Part shown: positions 61,460 to 64,000 of the stretch, one piece after another | Numbering within the stretch: the stretch's first letter is position 1 | Layout of the letters: the number at the start of each line of letters is the position of its first letter | Source of the DNA: Bordetella parapertussis | GTDB lineage: Bacteria; Pseudomonadota; Gammaproteobacteria; Burkholderiales; SG8-41 | NCBI GenBank assembly: GCA_945885345.1 | Contig: CAMCYP010000006.1 | Coordinates: 52,063 to 116,062 of the forward strand | Reading direction: 5' to 3' | Length of the DNA: 64,000 nucleotides | Notes under the pieces: generated by a model | The model's input: only the letters and a program-made list of their open reading frames with translations | The model's database searches: none | What the model was told of the DNA's origin: nothing | Translations under genes and position numbers: made by a program

Positions 61460-62884
61460 TCAGGCCCCGTATTTTTTACGGTAAGCGCCGAAGATGTCAT
61501 TCACCGACGGTTCGCGCGGCGGGATCACGCGCACGATGCGCGTGGTGTTCATGAAGTGTTTGTAATTCAGGTTTTCCGAAAAACTGTTGCCGCCCCAGGT
61601 GCCGCAGCCCATGGTCAGTGAAAACGGCAGGCCGTTGTCGAAGCTGCCGCCGTTGGCGATGGCATGGGCCTGGTTGACGATCACGCGGCAGACCGTCATT
61701 TCCATTCCAAGTCTTTGAATTTGTTTATTATTTTTTGTGTGTATGCCGCAGGAATGGCCGTCGCCCTGGTAGTCGTAAATGGCGCGCAGCGTATTGAAGG
61801 CCTGATCGAAATCGCGTGCCTTGTAGATGGTCATGACCGGCGACAGTTTTTCGCCGGAGAAGGGCGCGGCTTTGCCGGTGCCGGTTTCTTCAACCATCAG
61901 GCATTTGGCGTTGACTGCTGCGGGCCGCGTCAGCCCGGCAACGGCGCAGATTTTCGCAACGGCCTGTGCCGTGACTGCAGGTGACAGTTTGCCACCGGGG
62001 AACATGGTTTTTTGCAGCGTTTCTTTTTCTGCCGCGGTCAGCAGTGCGCCACCGACGGCGGTGAGTGCGGCAATCATGCGGTCATACACCGCAGCGTGGA
62101 TGATCACGCTGTTTTCGGAGGAGCAACTGGTTGCGTTGTCAAAAATTTTGGAACGCATGATTTTTTCGGCGGCATCGGCCAGGTCGGCCGATTCATCAAC
62201 GATCACCGCGACGTTGCCTGCGCCCACGCCCAGCGCCGGTGTGCCGCTGGAATAACCGGCGCGCACATTGGCCTGTGAGCCGGTAACGACGACGAGGTCA
62301 GACTGTTTCATCAGCTCCTGGCTCAATTCCTTGGTCACCGGCTGCGGCAGCGTCTGCACCAGGTCAGCCGGTGCGTTGATGCGCGCAAATTCGGCATGGA
62401 TGAATTCCAGCAGTTTCGCCGCGGTCGAGCAGCCTTTGGGCGAGGGCGACAGGATCACGGCATTGCCGCATTTCAGCGCGTTGATGATGTTGTTGGCAGG
62501 TGTCGCGCCGGGGTTGGTCGAGGGCACGACCGCGGCGACGACGCCGACCGGGCGCGCGATTTCGGTGATGCCGAGTTCCGGGTATTCGGCGAGCACGCCG
62601 GTGGAAACGGCGCCCTGCAGGTCGCGCAGCAGGCCGAGGGTCTTGCGGTGGTTTTTGTTGATTTTATCGGTGACGTTGCCGAGGCCGGTGTCGCGCACGG
62701 CGATCTCGGCGAGCATCCTGTTGCGGCCCGGTTCCATGATCGCCCAGCCGGCGGCAGTGACCAGTTCGTCGAGTTGCACCTGGGAATATTTTGAGATTGC
62801 GGCCTGCGCCTTGCGCGCCCGGGCGACCAGGGTGGCTGCGGTTTGCGCTGCGGCGGATGCGGCCGGGGTTTCTGCGGCGGACAT
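61460..62884 (-). CDS. sauS: CoA-acylating aldehyde dehydrogenase (SauS-like candidate)
   Basis: The 474-residue enzyme has the acylating aldehyde dehydrogenase fold with ARPVGVVAAVVPSTNPGATP (about 111-130), LSPSPKGCSTAA and catalytic Cys in FDNATSCSSENSVIIH (near 257). It interconverts an acyl-CoA and an aldehyde with NAD(P)H. Strong resemblance to sulfoacetaldehyde dehydrogenase SauS is noted from memory of the family; succinate- or propionate-type enzymes cannot be excluded. AAGGAG precedes the ATG at 62884. Confidence 0.75.
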   Translation of the reverse strand: MSAAETPAASAAAQTAATLVARARKAQAAISKYSQVQLDELVTAAGWAIMEPGRNRMLAEIAVRDTGLGNVTDKINKNHRKTLGLLRDLQGAVSTGVLAEYPELGITEIARPVGVVAAVVPSTNPGATPANNIINALKCGNAVILSPSPKGCSTAAKLLEFIHAEFARINAPADLVQTLPQPVTKELSQELMKQSDLVVVTGSQANVRAGYSSGTPALGVGAGNVAVIVDESADLADAAEKIMRSKIFDNATSCSSENSVIIHAAVYDRMIAALTAVGGALLTAAEKETLQKTMFPGGKLSPAVTAQAVAKICAVAGLTRPAAVNAKCLMVEETGTGKAAPFSGEKLSPVMTIYKARDFDQAFNTLRAIYDYQGDGHSCGIHTKNNKQIQRLGMEMTVCRVIVNQAHAIANGGSFDNGLPFSLTMGCGTWGGNSFSENLNYKHFMNTTRIVRVIPPREPSVNDIFGAYRKKYGA

Positions 62885-62898
62885 GCGGACTCCTTGAA

Positions 62899-64000
62899 TT
62901 ACCTGCGCTCACCCGGTTGTTGCCGCAAGCGGCGGAACAGCGGGTAGACCAGCGTGATTATAGCGATGCACATGATCACGCCGGCGACAGGCCGGGTGAA
63001 GAGCACCGTCCAGTTGTTTTCGAAACTGATCATGGTGGTCATGAAGTTGTTTTCGGCCAACGGGCCGAGGATGATGCCCAGTACCATCGGCGTGATCGGA
63101 AAGCCGAAACGTTCGAACAGGTAACCGACGATACCGAAGATCACCATTAGCCAGACATCGGTCAGGCTGTTGCGCGCGGCAAACGCACCGAGCAGACAGC
63201 ACATTACAACATAGGCCGAGACGATGACTTCCGGCAGGTCAAGCACCTTGACCATGAATTTTGTGGCGAAATAACCGATGATGCACATCACGATAATGCC
63301 GACGAACACCGAGGCGAACATCGCGTAGATGATGTGGCTGGAAGTCTGGAACACCTGCGGACCCGGCTGCAGACCGTGCAGCAGGAAGGCGCCGAGGATG
63401 ATCGCGGTGGCACCGCTGCCGGGGATGCCCATGGTGACCAGCGGAATGATCGCGCCGCCGACCGATGCCGTGGCTGCAACCTGCGGTGCGACGATGCCCT
63501 CGGGGATGCCGGTGCCCATCTTGTGCCGGTTCTTGCCGTACTGGCTTTCGATGCCGTAGGACAGGAATGAGGCGACGGTTGCGCCGGCGCCGGGGACTAT
63601 GCCGATGATGATGCCTGCCAGCGCGCTGCGGATGAATGTGGCTTTCATCGCCAGCGCTTCGCCGAGGCTGGGCAGGTGCGTGCGGATGTTGCCGACCTTG
63701 TCCAGCTGTGGCGAGCGGAAACCCTGCTCCAGTCGCATGAATACTTCGCCGAGGCCGTAGGCGCCGACCATCACCACCAGGTAATCAATGCCGTCGGCGA
63801 GTATGGGTATGCCGAAAGTGAAACGATGTGCACCGTAGGTGTCGTCAACGCCGACGGTGGCGAGCAGCAGGCCGGCGCACAGGCTGATTAGTGCATTGGC
63901 CAGCGATCCGCCGCCCAGCGAGACCACGCTGGCGAGGCCGAAAAATATGATCGCGAAATATTCCGGCGATGAAAATGTCAGTGCGATTTTTGCCACGGGA
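62899..64000 (-). CDS. Tripartite tricarboxylate transporter large permease, partial
   Basis: The frame continues past the right edge, so the N-terminus of about 130 residues is missing; 367 residues are present. TctA signatures are IIGIVPGAGATVASFLSYGI and PLVTMGIPGSGATAIILGAF, plus FGIVGYLFERFGFPITPMVL. The large permease works with a small permease and a Bug-type binding protein, both outside the window. It probably imports the carboxylate or sulfonate used by the CoA ligase; its stop lies 14 bp before the SauS-like start. Confidence 0.92.
   Translation of the reverse strand, partial: PVAKIALTFSSPEYFAIIFFGLASVVSLGGGSLANALISLCAGLLLATVGVDDTYGAHRFTFGIPILADGIDYLVVMVGAYGLGEVFMRLEQGFRSPQLDKVGNIRTHLPSLGEALAMKATFIRSALAGIIIGIVPGAGATVASFLSYGIESQYGKNRHKMGTGIPEGIVAPQVAATASVGGAIIPLVTMGIPGSGATAIILGAFLLHGLQPGPQVFQTSSHIIYAMFASVFVGIIVMCIIGYFATKFMVKVLDLPEVIVSAYVVMCCLLGAFAARNSLTDVWLMVIFGIVGYLFERFGFPITPMVLGIILGPLAENNFMTTMISFENNWTVLFTRPVAGVIMCIAIITLVYPLFRRLRQQPGERR

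Noticed and set aside
1..64000. CRISPR arrays, insertion sequences, prophage, tRNA or rRNA genes
   Set aside because: I looked for regular direct repeats, transposase and integrase motifs and tRNA-like stem sets and found none; a tool search could still reveal a degraded element.

Overview
The window looks like chromosome of a facultatively anaerobic, respiratory betaproteobacterium (Burkholderiales/Rhodocyclales-like). The reasons are the high GC content, narGHJI followed by a parvulin gene, the ccoNOQP-ccoGH-DUF3149-fnr-hemN order, a tripartite tricarboxylate (Tct) transporter, and coding density with many 4-bp ATGA overlaps. The genus cannot be named from the sequence alone. No tRNA, rRNA, insertion sequence, prophage or CRISPR array was recognised.

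Layout. 1-9 kb: the end of narG, then narH, narJ, narI, a periplasmic-type PPIase, small conserved proteins, nnrS, a beta-carbonic anhydrase relic, a SirB-like protein, a nitronate monooxygenase and a universal stress protein. 9.4-18 kb: the cbb3 oxidase operon ccoNOQP, ccoG, ccoH, small membrane proteins, fnr, hemN and a DsbD/TauE-like membrane protein. FNR-type boxes lie upstream of ccoN and between fnr and hemN. 18-22.6 kb: a sodC relic and a 1452-residue REC-PASx6-GGDEF-EAL-REC protein. 23-27.9 kb (minus): a copper cluster (CusF-like, cupredoxin, multicopper oxidase, TolC-like, CopL-like) plus a CsoR/CstR-family repressor. 28-35.4 kb (plus, divergent): DUF2892, trxC, an RND adaptor and pump, and a CioAB-type bd oxidase. 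A dyad lies in the shared promoter region. 35.5-43.3 kb (minus): an ABC/LolA-like/beta-barrel/MBL cluster under an FNR-type box, then four consecutive genes for exported proteins, including a methyltransferase and an acetolactate-decarboxylase-like protein. 43.5-45.7 kb: a two-component system.

45.9-53.2 kb is the least explained part. It is a co-directional run of a UPF0718-type permease, a Cys-tailed small protein, a thioredoxin-like protein, OsmC, a cation diffusion facilitator, a thioredoxin-fold protein without CxxC, an apparently circularly permuted ATP-grasp protein, DsrE, a class II glutamine amidotransferase and a lipoprotein. It may be a thiol/metal or peptide-ligation system.

53.2-64 kb: acyl-CoA-ligase and histidine-kinase relics flank a block holding a fluoride riboswitch with crcB-DUF190, an EamA protein, an ECF sigma factor with a probable anti-sigma, and sulfite dehydrogenase sorAB. 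After them come an M20 peptidase, a CoA ligase, an acylating aldehyde dehydrogenase and a TctA transporter. The last group fits sulfonate (sulfoacetate-type) catabolism, with sorAB disposing of the sulfite.

Together the window describes anaerobic/microaerobic respiration under FNR control, metal and reactive-sulfur defence, and organosulfonate use. At least five truncated gene relics point to ongoing deletion in this lineage.
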